Source of the DNA: UBA3792 sp045114775 | GTDB taxonomy: Bacteria > Bacillota > Clostridia > Christensenellales > CAG-138 | Assembly: GCA_045114775.1 (NCBI GenBank) | Contig: JBGULC010000043.1 | Coordinates: 83,283 to 147,282 of the forward strand | Length of the DNA: 64,000 bases | Direction of reading: 5' to 3' | In this document: one piece after another, positions 38,372 to 46,917 of the stretch | Position numbering within the stretch: position 1 is the first letter of the stretch | How the letters are laid out: each line of letters starts with the position of its first letter | Notes under the pieces: model-generated | The model's input: the letters and a program-made list of their open reading frames with translations, nothing else | What the model was told of the DNA's origin: nothing | The model's database searches: none | Position numbers and translations under genes: made by a program

Positions 38372-41113
38372 ATGCAAAAACGCTGGATCGCGTGTCTTTT
38401 GGCACTCTTGATGGTGTTGGGTCTGTTTGCCTGCAACCCGGCTGCAAACGAGCCGCAGCAGGCGGAAACGACGGAAGCGCCCGCTCCCGAGCCGGAACCC
38501 GCACCGGAGCCCGAGCCGGAGCCGGAACCCGCACCGGAGCCGGAACCCGAGCCGGAGCCGGAACCCGAGCCGGAACCAGAGCCGGAGCCAGTGCCGGTCG
38601 AGGACGAATACTTCCTGCCGAAGGAAGAGGGCAAGAATCAGCTCACCGTTTACTGGAAAGCGGATTCGATCAACTTTGAGACGAGCGACATGTGGATGTG
38701 GTTCCCCGGCGCGGACGGACGCGGCTATCCGATGTACCCGTGCGCGTACGGCGGAAAGTGCATGATCAACGTGCCGGAGGGCGTCGAGGAGGTAGGCTTC
38801 ATCGTACGCATTAACTGCTCCGACCCGGGCGCCGCGTCCTGGGGCGACGCGACGAAGGTCTATGACGGCGACCGCTATGCACAGATGGACGGCGATACGC
38901 AGATCTATCTGGTCGGCGACGAAGCGGCAATCTATTACAGCAACGACGGCGGAGCAACGCTTATGCAGAAACAGTCAGTCAACTCCATCGGTATCGTTTC
39001 GAAGAACGAGATCCGGTATAGCATTACTCCGGCTATGCGGATCGAGAGCCTCGATCAGATCGCGGTCTGCGAAGGGGATCGCAGACTTGAAATCGAGAGC
39101 CTGTCGAGCCTCAACAACGAGGTCACGATGGGGGTGATCAAGCTCAAAGAGGACCTGGATATCTCGAAGCTTTACAGCGTGGAGATCGAGGGCTATGAAA
39201 AGACGGTCGCGATCCCGACGGGCATCTTCGATTCGAAGGACTTCATCGAGAATTACACCTATGACGGCGATGATCTCGGCGCGGTCATAAACGGTGATGA
39301 AACGACCTTCAAGGTCTGGGCGCCGACGGCAAGCCGCGTGGTCCTGAACCTCTTTGAGGCGGGCGACGGCTGCGAAGCGTTCCTGTCCGTCGACATGGAG
39401 AAGGCGGAGAAGGGCGTCTGGACGAGCACGCAGCCGTACGGCAGCGGCACGTATTACACCTATACGGTCACAACGGCTGCCGGTACGCAGGAGACGACCG
39501 ACCCGTACGCCAAGGCGCTCGGCGTCAACGGCGACCGCGGCATGGTCATCGACCTCGATTCCACCGATCCAGAGGGCTGGGCGGAAGACGCGTTCTATGA
39601 CAAGCTCGACACCTATCAGGATGCGATCATCTGGGAAGTTCACGTTCGCGACTTCTCTAACCGCATCGAGGGCAGCAAGTATCCGGGCAAGTATCTCGCG
39701 TTCACTGAGAAGGGCCTGAAGAATGCCTCCGGCGAGCCGGTCGGTCTGGATTATTTGCTCGACCTCGGCGTGACGCATATCCATCTGCAGCCGGTCTATG
39801 ACTACGCGACGGTCAAGGAGGACAAAACCGAACCGCAGTTCAACTGGGGCTACGATCCGAAGAACTACAATGCGCCCGAGGGCAGCTATTCGACCGACCC
39901 GTACCATGGCGAGGTTCGTGTGAACGAGTTCAAGCAGATGGTGCAGGCGCTTCACGACAACGACCTTGCGATCGTCATGGATGTCGTCTACAACCATACC
40001 TTTGACGGCAACGCGAACCTCAACAAGATCGTTCCGTATTACTACTACCGTTATCTGCCGAACGGCGAAAACTCCAACGGCAGCGGCTGCGGCAACGAGA
40101 CCGCGTCCGAACGCGTCATGTTCCGCAAGTTCATGGTCGATTCCGTCACCTACTGGGCGACCGAGTATCACATCGACGGCTTCCGCTTCGACCTGATGGG
40201 GCTGCACGATATCAAGACGATGCAGGCGATCGAACAAGCACTGCATGCAATCAATCCGAAGGCGATCATCTACGGCGAGGGCTGGACCGGCGGCACATCC
40301 ACGCTGCGCTCGAATGAGCAGGCAGTCCAGGCGAACATCCGTGAAGTCACCGCAAGCGAAGGCGCGGCCGGCAGCGTTGCAGTGTTCAACGATGCGATCC
40401 GCGACGGATTAAAGGGCAGCGTGTTCAACGCGACGGACAAGGGCTACATCAGCGGCGATCCCAGTAAGAGCCGCGCGACGGCGGTCGCATTCGGCATTGA
40501 GGGCGGCAGCAACAGCACACAGTCCTGGAGGGTCGACAACGCGATGGTCATCAACTACATGTCCTCGCACGACAACCGCACGGTCTGGGACAAGATCACA
40601 AACGCGAATCCCGATGCGACCGATGAGCAGAAGGCGCAGATGGTTCGTCTCGGCGCGGCGATCGTCCTGATCAGTAAGGGCACACCGTTCTGGCTTGCGG
40701 GTGAGGAAATGCTGCGCACCAAGGGCGGCGATCACAACAGCTATATGTCCTCCGACAAGGTCAACAACATCGACTGGGATGCGCTGACGTCGGGCTCGCT
40801 CGTTGCGCAGACGCGCGATTGGTATAAGAACCTGATCGCGATCCGCAAGGCGTGGAGTTTCCTGCGCGGCGCAGACGTGTACTGTGAAGTGCTCGGCGAC
40901 GCTTCGATCGTCGCGACCTATACGGAGAACGACACGGTCGTTGCGATCGCGGTCATCAACCCGCACGACGCGGAGATCAATTACACGCTGCCGGAAGGCG
41001 AGTGGGGCGTGCTGATTAACGGCGACTTCATTTCGGCGGATCCGAACGGACCGATCTCGGGCGAGGTCGCGGTTCCTGCGATGGGCATGCTGCTGGTCGT
41101 GTCGAATCCGTAA
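38372..41113 (+). CDS. pulA: Pullulanase, type I, lipoprotein
   Basis: A 913-residue cell-surface debranching enzyme that hydrolyses alpha-1,6 links in pullulan and starch. The signal MQKRWIACLLALLMVLGLFAC places the lipid on Cys21. A linker of about 40 residues built from Glu-Pro repeats follows. A CBM41/PUD-type starch-binding domain lies at about 85-200 (LTVYWKADSINFETSDMWMW). CBM48-like residues at about 300-400 (TFKVWAPTASRVVLNLF) precede the GH13 catalytic domain. FNWGYDPKNYNAPEGSY is the type I pullulanase motif; VMDVVYNHTF, GFRFDLMG (nucleophile Asp), IYGEGWTGG (acid/base Glu) and MSSHDNRTVW are the four conserved regions. AAAAGGAGGG precedes the ATG. Products could feed the cytoplasmic GH13 enzyme at 29-31 kb. 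Confidence 0.95.
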   Translation: MQKRWIACLLALLMVLGLFACNPAANEPQQAETTEAPAPEPEPAPEPEPEPEPAPEPEPEPEPEPEPEPEPEPVPVEDEYFLPKEEGKNQLTVYWKADSINFETSDMWMWFPGADGRGYPMYPCAYGGKCMINVPEGVEEVGFIVRINCSDPGAASWGDATKVYDGDRYAQMDGDTQIYLVGDEAAIYYSNDGGATLMQKQSVNSIGIVSKNEIRYSITPAMRIESLDQIAVCEGDRRLEIESLSSLNNEVTMGVIKLKEDLDISKLYSVEIEGYEKTVAIPTGIFDSKDFIENYTYDGDDLGAVINGDETTFKVWAPTASRVVLNLFEAGDGCEAFLSVDMEKAEKGVWTSTQPYGSGTYYTYTVTTAAGTQETTDPYAKALGVNGDRGMVIDLDSTDPEGWAEDAFYDKLDTYQDAIIWEVHVRDFSNRIEGSKYPGKYLAFTEKGLKNASGEPVGLDYLLDLGVTHIHLQPVYDYATVKEDKTEPQFNWGYDPKNYNAPEGSYSTDPYHGEVRVNEFKQMVQALHDNDLAIVMDVVYNHTFDGNANLNKIVPYYYYRYLPNGENSNGSGCGNETASERVMFRKFMVDSVTYWATEYHIDGFRFDLMGLHDIKTMQAIEQALHAINPKAIIYGEGWTGGTSTLRSNEQAVQANIREVTASEGAAGSVAVFNDAIRDGLKGSVFNATDKGYISGDPSKSRATAVAFGIEGGSNSTQSWRVDNAMVINYMSSHDNRTVWDKITNANPDATDEQKAQMVRLGAAIVLISKGTPFWLAGEEMLRTKGGDHNSYMSSDKVNNIDWDALTSGSLVAQTRDWYKNLIAIRKAWSFLRGADVYCEVLGDASIVATYTENDTVVAIAVINPHDAEINYTLPEGEWGVLINGDFISADPNGPISGEVAVPAMGMLLVVSNP

Positions 41114-41157
41114 CATACAACCGTGTGCAGGCGAGGCCGACTCCGGCCTTATGCAAC

Positions 41158-41188
41158 AAAGCGGCAGGCATAACGCCTGCCGCTTTTG
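41158..41188 (+). terminator. Terminator of pulA
   Basis: AAAGCGGCAGGC-ataac-GCCTGCCGCTTTT. Confidence 0.8.
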
Positions 41189-41280
41189 CGCGCAAAAGGG
41201 AATGATTATTTGTAGAAAGGGCTTTGCCCGCCCGATTGGACAGCGGAACGGGCGGTCTTTCTTTCAACAGCCCGACACGC

Positions 41281-41952
41281 TTAAAGCGAGTCGATGATCT
41301 CCAGAAGCTCCAAAGGATGCGAGATCACATGTTCCGCGCCCGCTTCGCGAAGAAATGCTTCTCCGCGGTAGCCCCAGCCGCAGCCAACGCAGGTGAGGCC
41401 TGCGTTTTTCGCAAACTGAACGTCGACGTCCATGTCGCCGAGATAGAGCGTCTCCTCGCGGGTGAATCCGAGCGCTTCGCGCACGACGTCAAGCATCGTC
41501 GGATCGGGCTTTACGGGGTAGTCCGCGCACTGTCCCTGCACGCGCGCGAAAAGATCGCCCTCGGGGAAGAGCGTTCGGATCATTTTCTTCGCGTGCGGAT
41601 CGGGCTTGTTTGTGACGACCGCGAGCGCGATCCCGCGGCGCTTCAGCTCGTGCAGCATTTCCGGCATTTCGGGATACGGCACGGTCGTGTCGCAGAGGTG
41701 CTCGGCATAATCCGCGTTCCATCCGTCGCGCACGTCGGTCCACGCCTCAAAGCGGTCCTGCGGCACGGCGTTTTTACACATATAGACAATGCTCTTGCCG
41801 ATGAGCCCGGAAACGCCCTCGTCCGAATAGGTCGGAAAGCCGAGCGCGGCAAGCGCACGGTTCAGCGAGGAAGCAATGTCTGAAAGCGTATTGCAGATCG
41901 TGCCGTCCAGATCGAACGCGACCAGTTTGAATCTGTTTTTCTTCTGTTCCAT
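41281..41952 (-). CDS. HAD-superfamily phosphatase, Gph-like
   Basis: A 223-residue phosphatase of the haloacid dehalogenase superfamily, subgroup close to phosphoglycolate phosphatase. Motif I is LVAFDLDGTICNT, motif II is AVVTNKPDP, the Lys motif is YPVKPDPTMLD and motif III LGDMDVDVQFAKNAG. A helical cap lies at about 20-90. The start at 41952 (MEQKKNRF) is chosen because a promoter ends seven bases upstream; a longer reading frame would overlap that promoter. The mRNA would be leaderless. The substrate is not determined. A weak GC-rich inverted repeat at 41228-41258 may terminate it. Confidence 0.9.
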   Translation of the reverse strand: MEQKKNRFKLVAFDLDGTICNTLSDIASSLNRALAALGFPTYSDEGVSGLIGKSIVYMCKNAVPQDRFEAWTDVRDGWNADYAEHLCDTTVPYPEMPEMLHELKRRGIALAVVTNKPDPHAKKMIRTLFPEGDLFARVQGQCADYPVKPDPTMLDVVREALGFTREETLYLGDMDVDVQFAKNAGLTCVGCGWGYRGEAFLREAGAEHVISHPLELLEIIDSL

Positions 41953-41959
41953 AGCGCAC

Positions 41960-41988
41960 ATTCTACACGGTTTTTCAGTCTCCGTCAA
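41960..41988 (-). promoter_or_regulatory. Start-proximal promoter of the HAD gene
   Basis: On the minus strand TTGACG (41983-41988), 17 bases, TAGAAT (41960-41965), then seven bases to the ATG. Confidence 0.7.
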
Positions 41989-42056
41989 TGCCGTGTGCGA
42001 TTTTCCTTCTTCACAAAACCAAAAAATATGATATACTGAAAGAACAGGAGTTTTTT

Positions 42057-42968
42057 ATGGTCGAGTTTGAACGCCTTACCGGCGAAAACATATCGGCGCT
42101 GAAGCCGTTTTTTGAAACGTATGCCTGCGGGATCTGCGACAACACGGTCGGCGCGGTCTATCAGTGGCGCGACGTCTATGTGTCGTATTATGCCGTCGTG
42201 GAAGGGATGCTGTTGATCCGCGCGGGCTACGGAGAATACGGCGAATGCTATACCGCCCCGCTCGGCGGCGGGAATTTCGCGGCTGCATGCGCGGCATGCG
42301 AGGCGGACGCGAAGCGGCGGGGTATCCCGCTCCGCTATTGTGTCGTGCCGTTTTGCATGATGCCGCTTTTGGAAACGCATTACGGCGACCGCATCGAGGC
42401 GGAAAGTATCCGCGATTGGGCGGACTATCTCTATGACGCCGAAGCGTTTCGCACCTTTTCCGGCAAGCATTACCACGGGCAGAAGAACCACGTGAACCGC
42501 TTTTATCGCGAGCATCCGGACGCCGAGACGGTGATCGTTTCGGACGTTGAGACCGAGCAGAAATGTCTCGCGTTTTTGGACCGGTTTCGCGAGAAGCATC
42601 CGGAGTTTTCGGCGCTCGAGGAAAACGAGTGGAACGGCGCAAAGGATCTTCTGCTGCACAGAAACGCATTCGGACAGACGGCGGTCGCGCTTTCAGCGGG
42701 CGGCGAGGTCGTTGCCATGGCGATCGGCGAGATGAAGCGCGAGATGCTGTTCGAGCACGTCGAAAAGGCAATGCCGGACGTACCCGGCGCGTACCCCGCA
42801 ATGGCGCAGGCGTTTGTAAAGAGCTTCCCGCAGGCGAAGCTCCTGAACCGTGAGGACGACGGCGGCGATCCGGGTCTAAGATACTCCAAGATGAGCTATA
42901 AGCCTTTGGAGCTCAGAGAAAAGTTTCTCGTCACGGTGCGTGACGAAGCAGAAATAAAAACAGAATGA
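42057..42968 (+). CDS. DUF2156 (phosphatidylglycerol lysyltransferase C-domain-like) protein
   Basis: A 303-residue soluble protein resembling the GNAT-like DUF2156 family, related to the C-terminal domain of MprF/LPG synthases and to aminoacyl-transfer enzymes. It shows SGKHYHGQKNHVNRFYREHPD in the centre and FEHVEKAMPDVPGAYPAMAQAF, then LNREDDGGDPGLRYSKMSYKP at the end, the last being the most conserved block of the family. No membrane segments are present, so it is not a full MprF. ACAGGAG precedes the ATG at 42057. It begins an operon with a nucleotidyltransferase and a SurA-like lipoprotein. Substrate unknown. Confidence 0.88.
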   Translation: MVEFERLTGENISALKPFFETYACGICDNTVGAVYQWRDVYVSYYAVVEGMLLIRAGYGEYGECYTAPLGGGNFAAACAACEADAKRRGIPLRYCVVPFCMMPLLETHYGDRIEAESIRDWADYLYDAEAFRTFSGKHYHGQKNHVNRFYREHPDAETVIVSDVETEQKCLAFLDRFREKHPEFSALEENEWNGAKDLLLHRNAFGQTAVALSAGGEVVAMAIGEMKREMLFEHVEKAMPDVPGAYPAMAQAFVKSFPQAKLLNREDDGGDPGLRYSKMSYKPLELREKFLVTVRDEAEIKTE

Positions 42969-42982
42969 AGGGAGCATATATC

Positions 42983-43897
42983 ATGAAAAAACCGATTCTT
43001 TTGATCATGGCAGCAGGCATGGGCAGCCGCTTCGGCGGTCCGAAACAGATCGAGCCGATCGATGAGCACGATCACGTCATTCTGGACTTCTCTGTGTTCG
43101 ACGCGGTTCGCGCGGGCTTTGAGAAGGTCGTTCTCATCATCAAGAAGGAGATGGAGCAGGACTTCGAGGAACGCGTCGGAAAGCGCATTCGTCCGCACGT
43201 ACAGCTCGAGTACGCGTTCCAGTCGCTTGACAAGCTGCCCGAAGGCTATGAAATCCCCGAAGGTCGCGTAAAGCCGTGGGGTACCGCGCACGCGATCCTC
43301 TGCGCAAAGGACAAGCTCGACGCGCCCTTTGCGGTGCTGAACGCTGACGACTTCTACGGCGCCGATGCATATAAGAAGATCTATAACTTCCTGAGCGCGG
43401 AGCACACCGACAGCGAATACGCAATGGTCGGCTATCAGCTCGGCAATACGCTTTCCGATTTCGGTTCCGTGGCGCGCGGCGTCTGCGAGATCGGACCGGA
43501 CGGCAAGCTCGTGACGCTTACCGAGCGCCTCAAGATCGAAAAGCGCGACGGCACGGCGGCGTTCACCGAGGATGACGGCGCGACCTATACCCCGCTTGCG
43601 CTGGACACGCTCGTTTCAATGAACCTGTTCGGCCTGCAGCGAAATGTACTCGACGAGTTCGAGAACCGCTTCCCGGCGTTCCTTGACGAGAATCTGCCGA
43701 AGAACCCCTTAAAGTGCGAATACCTGCTTCCGCGCGTGCTCGATACGCTGATGCAGGAGGGCAAGATCAGCATCGAAGTGCTGGAGACCTCCGCGCGCTG
43801 GCACGGCATCACCAACCGTCCCGACCTGCCGATTTTGAAGGCGGCGATCCGCAAGATGAAGGACGAGGGGCAATATCCCGAGGAGCTCTGGAAGTAA
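42983..43897 (+). CDS. Nucleotidyltransferase, sugar-1-phosphate type
   Basis: A 304-residue NTP-transferase. The glycine-rich nucleotide loop is LIMAAGMGSRFGGPKQ at residues 6-21, and VLNADDFYG near residue 115 binds the catalytic metal. The arrangement fits bacterial glucose-1-phosphate or related sugar nucleotidyltransferases, but the specificity is not evident; the central GRVKPWGTAHAIL is typical of the fold. Of two in-frame ATGs, 42983 is preferred because GGGAG lies nine bases before it. Lies 14 bases after the DUF2156 gene and four bases before the next gene, so the three are co-transcribed. Confidence 0.88.
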   Translation: MKKPILLIMAAGMGSRFGGPKQIEPIDEHDHVILDFSVFDAVRAGFEKVVLIIKKEMEQDFEERVGKRIRPHVQLEYAFQSLDKLPEGYEIPEGRVKPWGTAHAILCAKDKLDAPFAVLNADDFYGADAYKKIYNFLSAEHTDSEYAMVGYQLGNTLSDFGSVARGVCEIGPDGKLVTLTERLKIEKRDGTAAFTEDDGATYTPLALDTLVSMNLFGLQRNVLDEFENRFPAFLDENLPKNPLKCEYLLPRVLDTLMQEGKISIEVLETSARWHGITNRPDLPILKAAIRKMKDEGQYPEELWK

Positions 43898-43901
43898 GAC
43901 G

Positions 43902-45137
43902 ATGCGCAAACTCCGTTTGATCCCGCTGCTGCTTGCGGCGCTGCTGCTGTTCGCGGGCTGCAAAACCACGGCTCCGTCTGCCGAAACACCGATCGCGTCG
44001 CCCGAAACGCAGGCAACTGTAAAGCCCGAAACGAAGGAAAACCCGATCGGACCGAACGACGTCGTTCTGACGGTCGGAGACGAACCGGTTTACGCGTGCG
44101 TGTACCGCTATCACCTGAACGACCGATACCGCATCATTTCGGAGCATGGTCTGGACGATTATCAGAAGTATCTGGAATACGTCTCGAATCCGAGCATCAA
44201 CTATCTCTACTCGTATTGTGATACACGTACTGAGGAAGGCATAGAAGCGCTTTCGAAGGATGTGCTCAGGGAGCTTGCGCTTGAAGCCGCGGCGATCGAC
44301 GCGGGCAAAAAAGCGGGCTATCGGCTCAATCTGCAGGAGCAGTCCGCACTTTTGCAGGCGGAGGACGATGCGGAGGAGAAGCTTTCCGATCAGCTTCAGT
44401 CGGGCGGCGGCGCGTATGAGACCCGCGAGGCGTTCATGAAGGCGAACGGCTTTACCGAGGAACGGTATAAGGAGATGTTCGTTCGCAACATGGAGGCGGG
44501 CATTCTGTACAGCCACCTACTGGAGGATTACAAGGCGTCGCATACACTTACGAACGAGGAACTGGAGACCGGCTATGCACGGATCGTGAAGGAGACCTTT
44601 GCCAACCGCTATACGCCCGGCATGTACTCGCAGTACCTCTATAATTACCTGATGGGACAGCGCACGTTCCCGTCGCTCTATATTCCCGAAGGCGCGATCT
44701 TCATCCGGCTGTTCGCCAAGACTGATCCGACCGCGGAGCAGACCGAGGCTTTTCGGCAACAGGCGGAAACGGACTTTACCGCGCTTTATGAGAGCCGCGA
44801 CAACGAGTTTCTGAAAAGCGGCAGCGCGGGCGATCTTGCGGTCGCGGAAAACGACGAGCTGTTTGAGGGCTTGTATAATGCCGCAAAGGACGTGCCGATG
44901 GGCGGCGTCGGCACGCTGACGATCGAAAAAGACGGTAAAACGGCGTTCTATCTGTTCCAACGCGTGGAGGGCGAAACCGGTACGGTCCCGATCGACCGCT
45001 ATCCCGGCGTCCGCGAGCGCATTGTTTCGCAGTTGCTCGGAGCCAAGTGCATGGATTTGCTGCGTGAAAAACTCGCCGATCCGGCTTACGCCGTCCTAAA
45101 CGAGTCCGTGATCGCCGGGATCCGTCCGGGAGAATAA
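43902..45137 (+). CDS. SurA/PrsA-like lipoprotein
   Basis: A 411-residue lipoprotein with signal MRKLRLIPLLLAALLLFAGC and Cys20 as acceptor, followed by a Thr/Pro/Glu linker. Residues about 50-240 resemble the SurA N-terminal chaperone domain: a helical unit opening VVLTVGDEPVYACVYRYHL and a later AGYRLNLQEQSALLQAEDD. The C-terminal part (about 250-400) is at the position of a peptidyl-prolyl isomerase domain (GDLAVAENDELFEGLYNAAKDVPMGGVG) but is shortened, so isomerase activity is doubtful. Likely an exported folding factor outside the membrane. It ends the operon, with a terminator 17 bases downstream. Confidence 0.82.
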   Translation: MRKLRLIPLLLAALLLFAGCKTTAPSAETPIASPETQATVKPETKENPIGPNDVVLTVGDEPVYACVYRYHLNDRYRIISEHGLDDYQKYLEYVSNPSINYLYSYCDTRTEEGIEALSKDVLRELALEAAAIDAGKKAGYRLNLQEQSALLQAEDDAEEKLSDQLQSGGGAYETREAFMKANGFTEERYKEMFVRNMEAGILYSHLLEDYKASHTLTNEELETGYARIVKETFANRYTPGMYSQYLYNYLMGQRTFPSLYIPEGAIFIRLFAKTDPTAEQTEAFRQQAETDFTALYESRDNEFLKSGSAGDLAVAENDELFEGLYNAAKDVPMGGVGTLTIEKDGKTAFYLFQRVEGETGTVPIDRYPGVRERIVSQLLGAKCMDLLREKLADPAYAVLNESVIAGIRPGE

Positions 45138-45153
45138 CCGAATACCACACAAA

Positions 45154-45182
45154 AGAGGAGGCTTTCGCCTCCTCTGTTTTTT
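45154..45182 (+). terminator. Terminator of the DUF2156 operon
   Basis: AGAGGAGGC-tttc-GCCTCCTCT followed by GTTTTTT. Confidence 0.9.
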
Positions 45183-45190
45183 ATTTCGGA

Positions 45191-46003
45191 TTATTCGTTT
45201 TTCAGCTCCAATGCGCGGCGGTAGACTTGCTTTTTCGGAAGGGAGAGGCGTTCGGCGGCGATCGCTGCGGCGTCCTTGACGGATTCTGTTTTCAAAAGCT
45301 CGAGCAGAACTGCGTCGAGGTCCGGCGCTGCTTCTTCGGACTTGCGCCCGGGGATGAACGCGATCACACATTCCCCCTTGGGCTCCTCCGCAAAGCGCTC
45401 GATGAGCTCGGAAAGCGTGCCGGTCACTATGGTCTCAAACTTCTTGGTGAGTTCGCGAAGCACGGCCGCCGGTCCGTCGCCGAAGCGTTCGTATAAATCT
45501 TTCAGTGTTGCCTGCACGCGGTGCGGACTCTCATAGAGGATGACCTGATGGTCGAGCTTTGCGATCATGTCGAGCGTTTCGCGGCGCGGCTTCGATTCGC
45601 GCGGGAGAAAACCGAAAAAGCTGAACGGCTGCGCGGGAAGTCCCGAGAGCACGGCGGCGATCACGGCGGCGCTTGCGCCGGGAATCACGGTGTGGGGGAG
45701 ACCCTCCCGTTGGCATGCGGCGACCAGCATCGCTCCGGGATCGGAAACGCCGGGCATGCCCGCGTCGGAGACATAGGCGATATTTTGCCCGTTCTTCAGC
45801 GCGGAAACGACCTCCTCCGTGCGCTCGCGTTCATTGTGCGTGTGCAGGGAGCGGGTCGGTTTTTTGATGTCGAAATGGTTGAGAAGAAGCCCGGTATGGC
45901 GCGTGTCCTCGCAATAGATGAGATCGACCGAGGACAGGACCTCGATCGCCCGCGGGGAAAGATCGCCTAAATTTCCGATGGGCGTTGCGACAAGGTACAG
46001 CAT
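45191..46003 (-). CDS. rsmI: 16S rRNA (cytidine-1402-2'-O)-methyltransferase
   Basis: RsmI adds the ribose methyl group at C1402 of 16S rRNA in the decoding centre. The 270-residue protein has the tetrapyrrole-methylase fold: LVATPIGNLGDLSPRAIEVL at the N-terminus, IYCEDTRHTGLLL, VSDAGMPGVSDPG and VIPGASAAVIAAVLSGLP, all diagnostic for RsmI. The C-terminal part includes the family's HTH-like RsmI_HTH segment near the end (AIAAERLSLPKKQVYRRAL). The start overlaps the preceding stop by one base, making it third in a dnaD-dnaC-rsmI operon. Confidence 0.95.
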   Translation of the reverse strand: MLYLVATPIGNLGDLSPRAIEVLSSVDLIYCEDTRHTGLLLNHFDIKKPTRSLHTHNERERTEEVVSALKNGQNIAYVSDAGMPGVSDPGAMLVAACQREGLPHTVIPGASAAVIAAVLSGLPAQPFSFFGFLPRESKPRRETLDMIAKLDHQVILYESPHRVQATLKDLYERFGDGPAAVLRELTKKFETIVTGTLSELIERFAEEPKGECVIAFIPGRKSEEAAPDLDAVLLELLKTESVKDAAAIAAERLSLPKKQVYRRALELKNE

Positions 46004-46917
46004 CAGCGGACCCTCGTGCGCAGGTTGTCTCCGCGCAGAAGCACGATCGAGGTCAGCGCGCCGTCGATCATGCGGCTCGCGACGCGTTCGCCGTAGCGCT
46101 CAAAGAGCCCGTCGCGGTCGAGGTTCGTGATCAGCACGGTCGGAAGCTTCGCGGCTGCGCGTTCGTTCAGGATGCGGAAGATCGTTTCGACCGTCACGTT
46201 CGGGACCATCGCTTCGGTGCCGAGATCGTCGAGCACCAGAAGCTCGGTCGAAAGGAACGGCGCGATCGCGTCCTCGCGCGCGTCGATGCCGTCCAGGATC
46301 CTTTGGATGCACTGGTACGACGTGGACTTCAGCGTCTGCACGCCCTTTTCGATCGCGGCGAAGGCGATCGCGTTGCCGAAATAACTCTTGCCGAGCCCGC
46401 TCTGCCCCACGATCAGCAGGTTCGGCTTTTCGGGCGTGGGAAGCGCGGCGACATAGCGCTCGCAGAAACGCTTCATGCCGAGTCCCTGCTTTTTCTGATC
46501 GTCGCCCGGATAGATCGTTTCATTGAACTGCGAAAACGTCTCGCGGTCGTTGATGCGGGATGCGGTGAGCATCTGCTCCTGCTGCTTTTTCATTGCGCAG
46601 GTGCAGAGCCGCCGCGGGGAACCGACCTCGCCGGTGTCCTTGCATTTCGGACAGGTATAGATCGGATCGAGATAGTTTCCCGGCAGGCCCATCGAGATCA
46701 GGAGCGTCTTTCGCTCCGCGCCGATCGCGCCGATGCGCGACTTTGCGGCGGCGGGCGTCAGCTTGCCCGCACCGAGCTGCTTGAGAATGAGGCCGCGCTC
46801 GTCCAGCAACGAACGAATGCGCGCGTTCTTCTGCTCGCACTCCGCGATCCGCTTGCTCAGAAGGCGATTGTTTTTGTCTCTCAGGTCGCTGTAATAGCGC
46901 TGCAATTCGTTCGTCAT
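46003..46917 (-). CDS. DnaC/DnaI-type helicase-loader ATPase
   Basis: A 304-residue AAA+ ATPase that by family loads the replicative helicase. An N-terminal helical part with a zinc-binding cluster (CPKCKDTG followed by RLCTC) spans about 1-125. Walker A is LLIVGQSGLGKSYFGNAIAFA near residue 165, Walker B is LLVLDDLGTEAMVPN near 230, and the arginine-finger region is NLDRDGLFERYGERVASR. It overlaps the DnaD-like gene by four bases; the pair resembles the Bacillota DnaD/DnaI arrangement, indicating a role in primosome assembly or restart. Confidence 0.92.
   Translation of the reverse strand: MTNELQRYYSDLRDKNNRLLSKRIAECEQKNARIRSLLDERGLILKQLGAGKLTPAAAKSRIGAIGAERKTLLISMGLPGNYLDPIYTCPKCKDTGEVGSPRRLCTCAMKKQQEQMLTASRINDRETFSQFNETIYPGDDQKKQGLGMKRFCERYVAALPTPEKPNLLIVGQSGLGKSYFGNAIAFAAIEKGVQTLKSTSYQCIQRILDGIDAREDAIAPFLSTELLVLDDLGTEAMVPNVTVETIFRILNERAAAKLPTVLITNLDRDGLFERYGERVASRMIDGALTSIVLLRGDNLRTRVR

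Noticed and set aside
38477..38600. Tandem GAGCCGGAACCC-type DNA repeats
   Set aside because: Considered as a minisatellite or CRISPR-like array. They encode the Glu-Pro linker of the pullulanase lipoprotein, with no spacers.
41228..41258. Strong terminator for the HAD gene
   Set aside because: The inverted repeat is GC-rich, but its T-run on the minus strand is displaced; kept only as a weak possibility in the HAD entry.
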